Below are positions 16,962 to 26,247 of a stretch of 64,000 nt of DNA, one piece after another. The stretch covers positions 36,196 to 100,195 of the forward strand of contig CAJXLT010000013.1 in assembly GCA_913056365.1 (NCBI GenBank). The letters are read 5' to 3'. Source of the stretch: an uncultured Paenibacillaceae bacterium (GTDB lineage Bacteria > Bacillota > Bacilli > Paenibacillales > K13). Position 1 is the stretch's first letter, and every line of letters starts with the position of its first letter. The position numbers and the translations under genes were made by a program. The notes below the pieces were generated by a model, which saw only the letters and a program-made list of their open reading frames with translations, searched no databases and was not told the origin of the DNA.

Positions 16962-19292
16962 ATGGCTGTCATCAAGATGAACTTTTTGTCCCAGGCGTTA
17001 AAGATGCAAACGAATTTGACCGTGATCTTGCCGACATACAGCTTTGCTGACAGTATGCAAGACATCGATGCAGCCTATGTACGGGGGATGAAATACCAGG
17101 TCTTGTATTTGCTCCACGGCGGATCGGGCGATGACAGCGATTATGTCAATTTCACCAACATTGTTCGCTATGCCGATACCTACAAGCTAGCCGTGATTAT
17201 GCCTTCCGTGAACAACTCAAGCTATACGGACTACGACGGCGCGGATTTCTACACCTATGTATCGGAAGAATTGCCGAAGGTTTGCGAGACGATGTTCCCG
17301 ATCTCGACCGAGAGAGAGGATACCTTCATCGCGGGGTTGTCGATGGGTTCGCACGGCGCTATGAAGCTCGCGATGAACCAACCGGAGCGATTCGCGGCTG
17401 TTCTGTTGATGTCCGGCGCTTCCTATCGGCCGGGTGTCCCAAGTATCGTGAAGACAGTTAATGGCCAGTACCACTTCGAGGATGAGATGCCAGCACCGAT
17501 CAAAAGCGCGCTCCCGGGTAAACTTCATGACCTTGATTTTATCAGCGGAACTGTTAATGACGTGTATGCGATCGCCAAGCGTAACGTCGAGGAGGGGAAA
17601 AAGCTTCCCCGCGTGTTCTTCCGCGTAGGCGACTGCGATCATGCGCTGTATAGGGCGACGTTAGCAGAGAAGGATCTGCAGGAGTGGGGCTACGACACGA
17701 AGATAGAGATCGTCCCCGGTATGGGGCATGAGTGGGATTTGTGGGATGAGTCCCTGCGCATCGCTATTCGTGACTGGCTGCCCCTTAGACATGAAGCTAT
17801 CTACCCGAAAACTAGCAGAGGGAGCGAAGGTATGAAGAAAATTAAAAACGAGATCATGCTAATCACATACGCAGACAGCATGGGGTCTAATCTTAAAGAG
17901 CTATACGAAATCTTGAATGAGCATTTTGAGGGCGTGATCGGCGGGGTGCATATTTTGCCGTTCTATCCGTCTTCAGGAGACCGAGGTTTTGCAGTCATCC
18001 ACTATGATGAGGTGGATCCTGAGTTTGGCGACTGGGAGGACATCCGGAAATTCTCCGAAAAATATTATTTGATGGCTGATTTCATGATCAATCATGTCTC
18101 TATACGAAGTGAAGAGTTTATCGATTACATGAAAAATGGCGATGCTTCGCCTTATCGGGACATGTTCGTGCATTGGGAGGACTTTTGGCCGAACGGCGAG
18201 CCTACCGAAGAGGAACTGGAAGCGCTATACCGCCGGAAGCTCCAAGGGCCCTATAAGGAGTTTACACGGGAAGACGGGAAGGTAGTCAAGCTCTGGAACA
18301 CCTTCTTCGAAGAGCAAGTAGATATCGATCCTTGGGCACCGGCTACACAGGAATACTACGCACGGAATTTGGAACGCCTCGCTGACTACGTCCCGTTGAT
18401 CCGATTTGATGCCTTCGCCTATGCCTCGAAGAAGCCGGGGACCAGTTGCTTCTTCGTTGAGCCGGAGGTGTGGGACGTCCTCGATATCGGCATGAAGCCG
18501 CTGAGAAGCCGAGGAACCGAAATGCTGCCCGAAATCCATGAGAACTATCGGATACAGCTGAAGATGGCGGATCGCGGGCATTGGGTGTACGACTTCGCCT
18601 TGCCGATGCTGATGCTCCACGGCCTAATGACCGGGCGCACAGATCGGTTGATTCATTGGATGAAGATATGCCCGCGCAAGCAATTCACGACCTTGGACAC
18701 CCATGATGGGATAGGGGTCGTCGATGTGGCAGGTTTACTGAATGATGACGAGATCGATCTGGTGAGGGATAAGGTCAATAAGAAAACTGCAGAGCTACAG
18801 CAATACATCAAATTGCCAGGCGGGATCATTAAAATGTCCGGGGCTAAGGCTAGACAATATCAGTTGATGAGCACCTACTACTCTGCACTCGACGAGGACG
18901 ATGCGGCCTATCTGCTAGCAAGGGTCGTGCAACTGTATGCGCCTGGCATCCCTCAAGTCTACTACGTTGGCTTGTTGGCCGGTGAGAATGACGTTGAATC
19001 GCTGAAGCGAATCGGCGAGCCAAGAAGCGTAAACCGCCACAATTACAGCGCGGAAGAAATTAAAGAGCGGACGCAGCATCCCATGCTGCAGCAGTTGTTT
19101 GATATCATGCGATTCAGGAACACCTATGCAGCCTTCGACGGCGACATCGAGATCGATGAAGCGGCGGAGAATGGGTTGTTGAAGATCACTTGGCGCAATG
19201 AAGAGTATTGGACGACGCTTCGCGCCGACTTCCGGACAAAGAAGTTTCAGATTACTTATGTGACGGACAACGGCATTGTAGTTGAGTTATAG
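16962..19292 (+). CDS. Esterase fused to GH13_18 sucrose-phosphorylase-family enzyme
   Basis: A 776-residue two-enzyme protein. Residues 1 to about 280 form an EstA-like esterase with Ser127 (AGLSMGS), Asp224/Asp226 (VGDCDHALY) and His256 (GMGHEWDLWD). Residues 291-776 form a complete GH13 subfamily 18 phosphorylase: nucleophile Asp483 (IRFDAFAY), acid/base Glu524 (LPEIHENY) and Asp582 (LDTHDGIG), with KKPGTSCFFVEPEVWD and PGIPQVYYVGLLAGEND. Renumbered from Met291 these are 193, 234 and 292, close to the known sucrose phosphorylase catalytic residues (192, 232, 290 in the Bifidobacterium enzyme). The family also acts on sucrose 6-phosphate, glucosylglycerol or glucosylglycerate, so the exact substrate is open. 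Met291 has its own ribosome-binding site, so a free phosphorylase may also be made. Confidence 0.92.
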   Translation: MAVIKMNFLSQALKMQTNLTVILPTYSFADSMQDIDAAYVRGMKYQVLYLLHGGSGDDSDYVNFTNIVRYADTYKLAVIMPSVNNSSYTDYDGADFYTYVSEELPKVCETMFPISTEREDTFIAGLSMGSHGAMKLAMNQPERFAAVLLMSGASYRPGVPSIVKTVNGQYHFEDEMPAPIKSALPGKLHDLDFISGTVNDVYAIAKRNVEEGKKLPRVFFRVGDCDHALYRATLAEKDLQEWGYDTKIEIVPGMGHEWDLWDESLRIAIRDWLPLRHEAIYPKTSRGSEGMKKIKNEIMLITYADSMGSNLKELYEILNEHFEGVIGGVHILPFYPSSGDRGFAVIHYDEVDPEFGDWEDIRKFSEKYYLMADFMINHVSIRSEEFIDYMKNGDASPYRDMFVHWEDFWPNGEPTEEELEALYRRKLQGPYKEFTREDGKVVKLWNTFFEEQVDIDPWAPATQEYYARNLERLADYVPLIRFDAFAYASKKPGTSCFFVEPEVWDVLDIGMKPLRSRGTEMLPEIHENYRIQLKMADRGHWVYDFALPMLMLHGLMTGRTDRLIHWMKICPRKQFTTLDTHDGIGVVDVAGLLNDDEIDLVRDKVNKKTAELQQYIKLPGGIIKMSGAKARQYQLMSTYYSALDEDDAAYLLARVVQLYAPGIPQVYYVGLLAGENDVESLKRIGEPRSVNRHNYSAEEIKERTQHPMLQQLFDIMRFRNTYAAFDGDIEIDEAAENGLLKITWRNEEYWTTLRADFRTKKFQITYVTDNGIVVEL
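17817..17834 (+). promoter_or_regulatory. Internal ribosome-binding site and start codon within the fusion gene
   Basis: AGAGGGAG at 17817-17824 lies 7 bases before ATG 17832, which is in frame. Translation from here gives a 486-residue protein beginning MKKIKNEIMLITYADSMGS, the normal length and N terminus of a stand-alone sucrose phosphorylase. The linker before it (YPKTSRGSEG) is encoded by the same bases as this site. This suggests either that two genes were joined by loss of a stop codon or that both fused and free forms are made. Confidence 0.6.
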
Positions 19293-19303
19293 GAGGCAGC
19301 GCG

Positions 19304-20179
19304 ATGGCGATCTTGCGATACAACTTTCGATCAGAGATTCTGGGGCTGAACACCAATGTTACGGTATGCTATCCGGCTAGCGCATTGACGACCGGGCTGG
19401 GGTTCCGAGATCCGATCTTCCGAGATGATGATAAGATGCCGTATGTGCCGGGCATGAAGTTCCAAACGGTCTATGTGCTTCACGGTGGAGGGGAGGATGA
19501 TACGGTACCGTATCGCTACACGCGATTGGAGCAGTATGCCGAGAACAATAAGGTGATGCTGGTATCTCCTTCTGTCAACGACAGCTTCTATATGAACACA
19601 ACTTACGGCTATAAATACTTCGATTATGTAACGCAGGAGCTACCCCTTGTGGTGAAGTCCTTATTCGCTTCCGCGGACGGGCGGGAGAATACCTTCGTGG
19701 TCGGGATGGCGATGGGTGGAAACGGAGCCCTAGGGCTCGGACTGATTCGTCCGGATTTATATGAAGCGGTGGTGGACTTATCCGGCGGCATCGGGGTCAC
19801 GCTGGACCGGGAGGAGTACATTCGGAGCTTGCACTGGCATACCCCGAGGGTTCGCAACACGCTGCTGGGGGAGCAGGAGTTTGTAAACTCGGAGCATGAT
19901 CTGCGTTGGTTTGCAGAAAGAAACAAGGCGGAAGGGGTTCAAGTTCCGCAGCTTTTTATCGGGGTAGGCGAGGATGATTTCATTCGCGATCGGGTCCATG
20001 AAGATTATCTGATTCTGCAGAAGCTCGGTTATGACGTCATGTACGAGGAAGCTAAAGCGATGAAGCATGATTTTGATATGTGGGACTTTTATTTGAATAA
20101 GGCGTTGAGCAGCTGGCTGCCTTTGAAGCGGGAGCCCCTATATACTAAGGAGATGAGAACGAATGGACTTTCTAAGTAG
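19304..20179 (+). CDS. Esterase-like protein with nucleophile Ser replaced by Ala (predicted pseudoenzyme)
   Basis: A 291-residue protein homologous to the EstA-like esterases at 14602 and 16962 (HGGGEDD oxyanion loop, ENTFVVG before the nucleophile elbow, GVGEDDF acid segment, AMKHDFDMWDFYL with the His). The nucleophile elbow reads GMAMGG: the codon at 19709-19711 is GCG (Ala136), where its relatives have Ser. The other triad positions and the overall fold look preserved. It may therefore be a catalytically dead binding or regulatory subunit, or use another mechanism. It has an AGGAGG box and begins 11 bases after the fusion gene. The next gene starts inside its 3' end (17-base overlap). 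Confidence 0.85.
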   Translation: MAILRYNFRSEILGLNTNVTVCYPASALTTGLGFRDPIFRDDDKMPYVPGMKFQTVYVLHGGGEDDTVPYRYTRLEQYAENNKVMLVSPSVNDSFYMNTTYGYKYFDYVTQELPLVVKSLFASADGRENTFVVGMAMGGNGALGLGLIRPDLYEAVVDLSGGIGVTLDREEYIRSLHWHTPRVRNTLLGEQEFVNSEHDLRWFAERNKAEGVQVPQLFIGVGEDDFIRDRVHEDYLILQKLGYDVMYEEAKAMKHDFDMWDFYLNKALSSWLPLKREPLYTKEMRTNGLSK

Positions 20180-21092
20180 AGTAGATCCAGAATTACGACA
20201 TGGATTAGGGCGATTGCCAACTTTGAAGCTACCAGAGGACTTGCCGAGGGCACGTCAATTCACCCCGCCTCCTTCGGAGAAGTCCGATGCCGTCCAAATC
20301 ACGGAGCGGTATATTGCCGGAACAGATGGGAACGAGATGCTGGTAAAGATATATGAGCCCTCTACTAGAGATAGGAGCAGTCTGCCGGCCTTGCTGTGGA
20401 TTCATGGGGGAGGCTATGTCCTTGGTCACCCTAGCGGAGATGACTTCCTTTGCCAACAATTCGTAATGACGGCAGGCTGTGTCGTCGTATCGCCCGACTA
20501 TCGCTTGGCACCGGATCATCCGTACCCAGCTGCCATCGAGGATTGTTACACCGCATTGGTCTGGCTTGGAAGTGCAGCCGATGAACTGAATGTCGATCGT
20601 GCTAGAATCGCAATCGGAGGTGCAAGCGCGGGCGGAGGCCTTACGGCAGCACTGGCCCTGTTGGCACGTGACAGAGGAGGACCCTCTATTCGGTTCCAGA
20701 TGCCTTTATACCCCATGATCGATGATCGTAATTTGACACCATCCAGCCATGAGATAACGAATCCGATCGTGTGGAACAGAGCGAATAATATGGCGGCGTG
20801 GAAGCTGTATCTCGGCGAGCACGCCGATGGAGACATCTCGGCCTACGCGGCAGCAAGCCGTGCCACAGATCTGATGGGTCTTCCCCCGACGTACACGTGT
20901 GTTGGCCAGCTGGATCCGTTTCGCGATGAAACGATAGACTATGTGGCGCGGTTGGCGCAAGCCGGTGTCGATGTGGAATTCCAGCTGCATCCTGGAGGGT
21001 ACCACGGCTTTGAGCATGTCGTGCCGGGAGCTGCCGTGAGTAAGCGAACTAAACAGGGCTACTTGGATGCTTTGGCCAGAGCGTTTATGTGA
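20163..21092 (+). CDS. HSL/GDXG-family alpha/beta-hydrolase
   Basis: Esterase/lipase of the hormone-sensitive-lipase family, 309 residues. It has the family HGGG motif (residues 81-84), the elbow GASAGGG with nucleophile Ser155 (GASAG instead of the more usual GDSAG), acid Asp251 (VGQLDPFRDE) and His281 (GGYHGFEH). The triad is complete. No signal peptide is present. The ATG lies inside the end of the previous gene and follows AAGGAG at 20147-20152, so translation is probably coupled. It is the sixth hydrolase domain in this cluster and belongs to a different subfamily from the others, which fits a set of enzymes removing different acyl groups. Confidence 0.9.
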   Translation: MDFLSRVDPELRHGLGRLPTLKLPEDLPRARQFTPPPSEKSDAVQITERYIAGTDGNEMLVKIYEPSTRDRSSLPALLWIHGGGYVLGHPSGDDFLCQQFVMTAGCVVVSPDYRLAPDHPYPAAIEDCYTALVWLGSAADELNVDRARIAIGGASAGGGLTAALALLARDRGGPSIRFQMPLYPMIDDRNLTPSSHEITNPIVWNRANNMAAWKLYLGEHADGDISAYAAASRATDLMGLPPTYTCVGQLDPFRDETIDYVARLAQAGVDVEFQLHPGGYHGFEHVVPGAAVSKRTKQGYLDALARAFM

Positions 21093-21193
21093 AGTTTTTC
21101 CATGGCTTGTCGTGCTGAATTTATATATTATTTAAACAATGAGGGAATCATTAATTTAGGTTGTAGCGCTTGCTAGAAAAAAGGGGTGGGACC

Positions 21194-22720
21194 GTGAGGA
21201 AGGCAAAGGGATTATTCGCGTTGCTTATGTCGATCGTGTTTCTCGCCACCGGTTGCTTGCCGGGTAATAACAACGCAAGCTACGAATCGGAACATGAAAT
21301 AGAAGCTGAAGGGGACGGCGTGCAAGATCTAGAGCCCTATGAGCTTGTGATTGCTTTCCCGATTTTTAAGCATCCAGAGGATATGCAATTAGTCGAGGAA
21401 GAATTGAACAAAATTACGAAGGCCAAGATTAACACGTCCGTTAAATTCCAAAACAACATCGCATTCGCTTATATTCAACAAATGCCTCTGTTGCTTACCG
21501 GCAATCAGAAACTCGATATCATGATCAGCGGGTTCGGGCAGTACACGATGCAGGTCATGAAGGACCAGTTGCATCCATTAAATGAACTAATGGATGCACA
21601 CGGTCATGGGGTCAAGCAAACGCTGATCGATCAGAATCCGGCCTATTTGAAAGCGACGTATGTGGATGGGGAAAGCTATGGAGTCCCCAATATCAGTAAT
21701 CTTGCCAGTGACTACGGATTCATCATGCGTAAAGACTTGGCGGAAAAGTATAATATCGACCTCTCCGCCATCAAAACCTTCGACGATTTGGAAGCAGTGC
21801 TGGAAATCCTGAAAGTCAACGAACCGAATATGACCTTGGCGAAGCCAGCTGAAACGATCACGGGCATGTATTTCGAGAGAATTTGGGATGGTATGGGTGA
21901 CAATCTAGGTGTTGTCATGCTCAACGATGCAGGTTTGAACGTAGTGAATGGCTTCGAGACGATGGAATACAAGGAAATGGTGGCCCGACTCCATCGTTGG
22001 TATCAGTCTGGCTATATCGCCAAGGATGCAGCTACAACTACAATTGGCGGGGCAACGGAAGTCAAAGCAGGAAGATCCTATGGGTATTTGTCACATATGA
22101 AGCCGGGGTATGAAATGCAGGAGTCGATGACGACGGGCTATGAGATGGTCTCCTCGAGACTACTGCCTCCCGCGAGCACGACCGCTATTACCAACTCGAT
22201 CATTTGGAGCATTGTCCGTAAATCCGAGAATCCAGAGCGGGCGATGATGTTTCTGAATCTCATGTACACCGATCCAGATGTCATCAACTTGTTTAACTGG
22301 GGCATCGAAGGAAAACATTACGTTAGAGTGGAAGGTACGGAGAACGTGATTCACTATCCGCCTGGGATTGATGCGTCAAATTCAGGCTATCAGTTGAATA
22401 TGGGGTGGATGTTTGGCAATCAATTGCTTTCCTATGTGTGGGAAGGGGCAGATCCAGAAATATGGGCCAAGCTCTCTGATTTCAACAAAAATGCGAAGCT
22501 GTCTCCGCTCATGGGGTTTAGCTTCAATTCGGAGTCGGTAAAGACTGAGATTGCTGCCGTCATGAGAGTGCTTAACCAGTATAGAGTCGCTTTCGAGACG
22601 GGGACGATTAGTCCCGACAAGCTCCCAGAATTTAACGCTGCACTGAAAGCGGCGGGACTAGAAGAGATCATGGCAGAGAAGCAGAAGCAGCTCGATGAGT
22701 GGAAGGCATCGAAGTCATAG
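21194..22720 (+). CDS. Second ABC solute-binding lipoprotein (LplA-like)
   Basis: Extracellular solute-binding lipoprotein of about 508 residues, related to the protein at 8448 (shared C terminus: MGFSFN..., then AAGLEEIMAEKQKQLDEW). The lipobox is LATGC. I chose GTG 21194 because AAGGGGTGGG lies directly upstream and it gives a normal signal peptide (RKAKGLFALLMSIVFLATGC); a TTG at 21170 is in frame but precedes that box. It has no permeases of its own, so it probably delivers a second ligand to the permeases at 10024 and 10949, or acts as a ligand sensor for the kinase that follows. The 101-base gap upstream could hold a separate promoter. Confidence 0.9.
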   Translation: MRKAKGLFALLMSIVFLATGCLPGNNNASYESEHEIEAEGDGVQDLEPYELVIAFPIFKHPEDMQLVEEELNKITKAKINTSVKFQNNIAFAYIQQMPLLLTGNQKLDIMISGFGQYTMQVMKDQLHPLNELMDAHGHGVKQTLIDQNPAYLKATYVDGESYGVPNISNLASDYGFIMRKDLAEKYNIDLSAIKTFDDLEAVLEILKVNEPNMTLAKPAETITGMYFERIWDGMGDNLGVVMLNDAGLNVVNGFETMEYKEMVARLHRWYQSGYIAKDAATTTIGGATEVKAGRSYGYLSHMKPGYEMQESMTTGYEMVSSRLLPPASTTAITNSIIWSIVRKSENPERAMMFLNLMYTDPDVINLFNWGIEGKHYVRVEGTENVIHYPPGIDASNSGYQLNMGWMFGNQLLSYVWEGADPEIWAKLSDFNKNAKLSPLMGFSFNSESVKTEIAAVMRVLNQYRVAFETGTISPDKLPEFNAALKAAGLEEIMAEKQKQLDEWKASKS

Positions 22721-22815
22721 GTAAAATATCGTATACCGCACGGCCTCTGTTTGCCCATGAGCAAGCGGGGGTTTCTCGCATTAAGGAGCAATACAAGCAT
22801 CGGGAGGAGCAGCTC

Positions 22816-24552
22816 ATGAACAAGAATAGAAGCAGTATAACTTTCATCCACTCCATCCGCTTTAAGCTGATTGTTGGATTAATCGTAGTTATGCTCCCCG
22901 TTGTTACGTACCTTATTTATAACAATGTCTATTCCATTAAGGTAGTCCGTAATCAGGTTGCTGCATCCATCAGCGATACCGTGAGCTTATATATGGACAT
23001 CGTAGACCAAAGCCTGGATTCTGTGGACGCTTATTTGTTGCGACTAATCATTGAAGAGAATGGATTTTTACCGCTGGAATCGGTTGTTCACCATGATTCC
23101 GATGCGTATCAACTGGAGAAAATTCGTATTTTCCAAAAAATGTACGAGGATATGCGTTATTACCAAACGCTTGATTTTACCTTTATATACAATACTCAAA
23201 ACGAAGAGTTAATTCTTGTGCCGAACGAATACAAGCAAAGAGAGACTGTCCCCGATTGGCAAGAAACCAATAGATCTTTAGCTGAATTCGCTCGTTCCGC
23301 CTCGGGACTGGAGTATGAGAAGGCTTGGTTCGATAAGAAAATCGGGGATGAGTACTATGTCCTGCGTATGGTTAAGTCAGGTCAGCTCTATATTGGGATG
23401 GGCATAAATATCAATCTCCTGCTCGGCCCCAAGCATTTATTGGATCTTGGTGATAACGTTCAAGCGGTATTCACCAACGATCAGAATGAGCCGTTGCAGG
23501 ATGAACGCTATTTCTTCAATCATGACCTTAACTTAGCCTATCCTGTTGAAGATTACGAGATGACTGGGGAACATAACGATTATCTTATTGTTGGGGAAGC
23601 TTCTTCCAAAGGACGCTTTCATTTGGTAGCGTTGGTACCGGATGACGCCATATTAGAGCAGTTGCCCTATTTGCTGCGAATTACTTATGTCATTGCCTGT
23701 GCTTCTGCGTTAAGTGTTGCAATTGCGCTGATTGCACTGCGTAAAACCGTGCTGCTGCCCATCCGTCGGATTCTTGCAGCCATGCGTAAGGTAAAGGAAG
23801 GGTTTCTGGATGAGCGAATACCTTATTCTAGATCTTCTAACGAGTTCGAGACCATGAACGAGACCTTCAATGGCATGGTGACCGAGATTCAACAGTTGAA
23901 AATCGATATCTATGAGGAACAGCTGGTGAATCAGAAAGCGGAACTGAGGCAGCTACAGCTGCAAATCAACCCGCACTTTTTCCTTAATTCTCTTAATATT
24001 GTGTATTACTTGGCTTTGGATAAAAAATATGCCTTAATACAGGAATTGTCCCTGTCCTTAATTCGGTACTTTCGCTTCATGTTTCAAAGCGGGGCAGACT
24101 TCGTCTCGTTACAGGATGAAATCAAGCATACGGAAAACTATTTGCGAATCCAATCGTTTCGTTTTCCCGATCATTTGTCTTACGAGGTGGAGGTCCCAGA
24201 GGAAGCGCTTTCCATTGCTTTGCCTCCGCTGATGATTCAAACGTTCGTTGAGAATTCGATCAAGTACGCTATGGATACAGACCGACAAACGCATATCCAG
24301 ATCACCGTCGAATTATCCTCCCATGAAGAGCTGCGCATCCGGGTCCGTGATACGGGACCTGGGTTCTCTGATGAACTGCTTCAGAGATTACAACAAAACA
24401 TCAATCTTATGTCAGCACAAGGGGAGCATATCGGGATATGGAACGTAAAACGCAGATTGGAGCTTCTTTATAAGGGGAGCGCCACGATTCAATTCGGCAA
24501 TCAAGACGGAGCGTACGTTGAAATCAGGTTGCCGGTGAATGAAGCGTCATGA
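22816..24552 (+). CDS. YesM-like sensor histidine kinase
   Basis: Membrane sensor kinase of the YesM/LytS type that commonly controls neighbouring carbohydrate ABC systems. From ATG 22816 it has 578 residues: TM1 at about 16-36, an extracellular Cache-like sensor, TM2 at about 280-305, HAMP, the His_kinase box LQLQINPHFFLNSLNIVYY with His387, and an HATPase domain (ENSIKYAM, RDTGPGFSDE, GIGIWNV-type HIGIWNVKRRLELLY). GGGAGGAG at 22802-22809 fixes this start; the longer frame from 22699 would begin inside the previous gene. It pairs with the AraC-type response regulator 85 bases downstream and likely senses the cluster's sugar. Confidence 0.93.
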   Translation: MNKNRSSITFIHSIRFKLIVGLIVVMLPVVTYLIYNNVYSIKVVRNQVAASISDTVSLYMDIVDQSLDSVDAYLLRLIIEENGFLPLESVVHHDSDAYQLEKIRIFQKMYEDMRYYQTLDFTFIYNTQNEELILVPNEYKQRETVPDWQETNRSLAEFARSASGLEYEKAWFDKKIGDEYYVLRMVKSGQLYIGMGININLLLGPKHLLDLGDNVQAVFTNDQNEPLQDERYFFNHDLNLAYPVEDYEMTGEHNDYLIVGEASSKGRFHLVALVPDDAILEQLPYLLRITYVIACASALSVAIALIALRKTVLLPIRRILAAMRKVKEGFLDERIPYSRSSNEFETMNETFNGMVTEIQQLKIDIYEEQLVNQKAELRQLQLQINPHFFLNSLNIVYYLALDKKYALIQELSLSLIRYFRFMFQSGADFVSLQDEIKHTENYLRIQSFRFPDHLSYEVEVPEEALSIALPPLMIQTFVENSIKYAMDTDRQTHIQITVELSSHEELRIRVRDTGPGFSDELLQRLQQNINLMSAQGEHIGIWNVKRRLELLYKGSATIQFGNQDGAYVEIRLPVNEAS

Positions 24553-24637
24553 CGGATAATCGAAAGAACCATATCGGGTTAATGATAGTGATAACAAGAC
24601 AGTTTATGTATGATGGATTCAGTGAGGTGGTCTAATC

Positions 24638-26203
24638 ATGTTCAGGATGTTGATCGTGGATGATGAAGCGTTTATTGCGAGCGGGATCAAGTCCAGCGTG
24701 GATTGGAGAAAACTAGGGTTTACCAGAGTAGAGACTGCCTACAATATGCGTCAAGCCAAAGAGTTTTTCGCCATCGATTCGTTCGATGTGATGATCTGTG
24801 ATATTGAGATGCCGCAAGGCACTGGATTTGATCTATTCGCCTGGGTACGGGAGCATCATCCGAAGACAGAGTGCATATTTCTTACTTGTCATGCAGAGTT
24901 TGATTATGCAAAAAAGGCCGTACAACTGGGCAGCCTGGATTACCTCTTAAAGCCGGTCCCGTCGGAGGAACTGGAGAAGTCGGTACAGAAGGCGCTTGAT
25001 AAGGTTTGGCGAGAACGGGATCATGCCGCAAAGCTAATGGAGCAATTTTGGGTAGAGGTGCTGCGGCAGGAGATCCCTTCACGTGCCGATCTTATTCTTG
25101 AGCAAGCGAAGCGACACCACCTCTTCATAACGGAATCGATGTTGTTTCTCCCCGTGCTGCTTCATATCGATTATTGGGACAAGGAGCTCGGCGCCAGGGA
25201 CAAGAACATCATGCTCTACGCTTTAAGGAAATCTCTAAATGAACTCGTTCTATTTCACTTTGGCGGCTCGCATTCGATTCACTTGAGTCATGAGAACTTC
25301 GTAGTATTGATCTCGCTGGAGCAGTGTTCGGTCCAGGGGATTGAGGAGATTAGAACCGCTGTGGAGAATTATTGCGCCAAATATATACAAGCTTGCAATA
25401 CGTTTTTCTATGGACATCTTTCGTGCTACATTGGAAAGGCGGTTCCCGTGGACCGACTGGCTAATATGTACGAAAGACTCGACGAAGCACGGAACAACCA
25501 GGTCAATACAGCAGATCGAGTATTTCTTTATGTTGAGGAGCAGCGGCAGGACTGTATAATGAAAATGCCGAATATGCAAATATGGTCCGACATGCTTCAA
25601 AGGCTAGAGAAGAACCGGTTGCTTATTGAGATCCGCAAGACATTTGAAAACTGGAAAAACGTAGACCAATTAAGTAAAAAACAGCTTCAACTATTTTACC
25701 AGGGATTCTTGCAAATGGTGCTTCATACTCTACAGCAAACGGGACTGAAAGCGGAAGAGATTTTGCACGAGCATCTGGCGCCAGAGCGGGCGTTGGTCTC
25801 GACACGCTCCGTACGAGATCTGCAGCATTGGGTAATTGAGGTCATTGAGATTGCAGTCAGTCGCATGAGGGCCTTAGATTCGAACGAGACAACGGTAGAA
25901 AAAATCAAGCGCTACATCGAACTGCATATAGATGATGAGCTATCAAGGCAATATATTGCTGATCATGTAGGGCTGAGTCCTGATTATGTAGTGAAGTTGT
26001 TTAAAAAGGAAGTGGGGAAGTCCATTTCGGATTATATCTTACAAGAACGGCTGTCTCGTGCAAAAGAACTTTTGGTGAAGTCAGATATGTCAATTAGTGA
26101 TGTGGCACTATCGGTTGGCTATTCCAATTTTTCATACTTTTCAACGCTGTTTCGTAAGGAAACGTCAACGACCCCACAGGATTACCGCAGGCAGCATACC
26201 TAA
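24638..26203 (+). CDS. YesN-like AraC-family response regulator
   Basis: Response regulator of 521 residues. The receiver domain (residues 1-120) has the acidic pocket DDE at 8-10, phospho-acceptor Asp55 (ICDIEMP) and Lys105-region LLKPV. The C-terminal 100 residues are an AraC-type double helix-turn-helix (IKRYIELHIDDELSRQYIADHVGLSPDYVVKLFKKEVGKSISDYI ... ISDVALSVGYSNFSYFSTLFRKETSTTPQDYRRQ). The middle part is the variable region usual in YesN proteins. It is the cognate partner of the preceding kinase and the probable activator of the promoter before 8448 and perhaps of a promoter near 21100. Confidence 0.94.
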   Translation: MFRMLIVDDEAFIASGIKSSVDWRKLGFTRVETAYNMRQAKEFFAIDSFDVMICDIEMPQGTGFDLFAWVREHHPKTECIFLTCHAEFDYAKKAVQLGSLDYLLKPVPSEELEKSVQKALDKVWRERDHAAKLMEQFWVEVLRQEIPSRADLILEQAKRHHLFITESMLFLPVLLHIDYWDKELGARDKNIMLYALRKSLNELVLFHFGGSHSIHLSHENFVVLISLEQCSVQGIEEIRTAVENYCAKYIQACNTFFYGHLSCYIGKAVPVDRLANMYERLDEARNNQVNTADRVFLYVEEQRQDCIMKMPNMQIWSDMLQRLEKNRLLIEIRKTFENWKNVDQLSKKQLQLFYQGFLQMVLHTLQQTGLKAEEILHEHLAPERALVSTRSVRDLQHWVIEVIEIAVSRMRALDSNETTVEKIKRYIELHIDDELSRQYIADHVGLSPDYVVKLFKKEVGKSISDYILQERLSRAKELLVKSDMSISDVALSVGYSNFSYFSTLFRKETSTTPQDYRRQHT

Positions 26204-26247
26204 GAAAAATTAGGAATCTTGATTATTCTGGCACGGGAGGACAAAGG

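Noticed and set aside
16962..19292. Alpha-amylase assignment for the C-terminal half of the fusion
   Set aside because: The motifs (KKPGTSCFFVEPE, LPEIHE, LDTHDGIG) and catalytic spacing are those of GH13_18 phosphorylases, not of amylases.
21161..21176. Catabolite-response element (cre) before the second lipoprotein gene
   Set aside because: The centre GCGCTT fits, but the left half does not match the cre consensus without inserting a base.
22699..22815. Longer N terminus for the YesM-like kinase
   Set aside because: It would start inside the preceding gene, and a strong GGGAGGAG box precedes ATG 22816.
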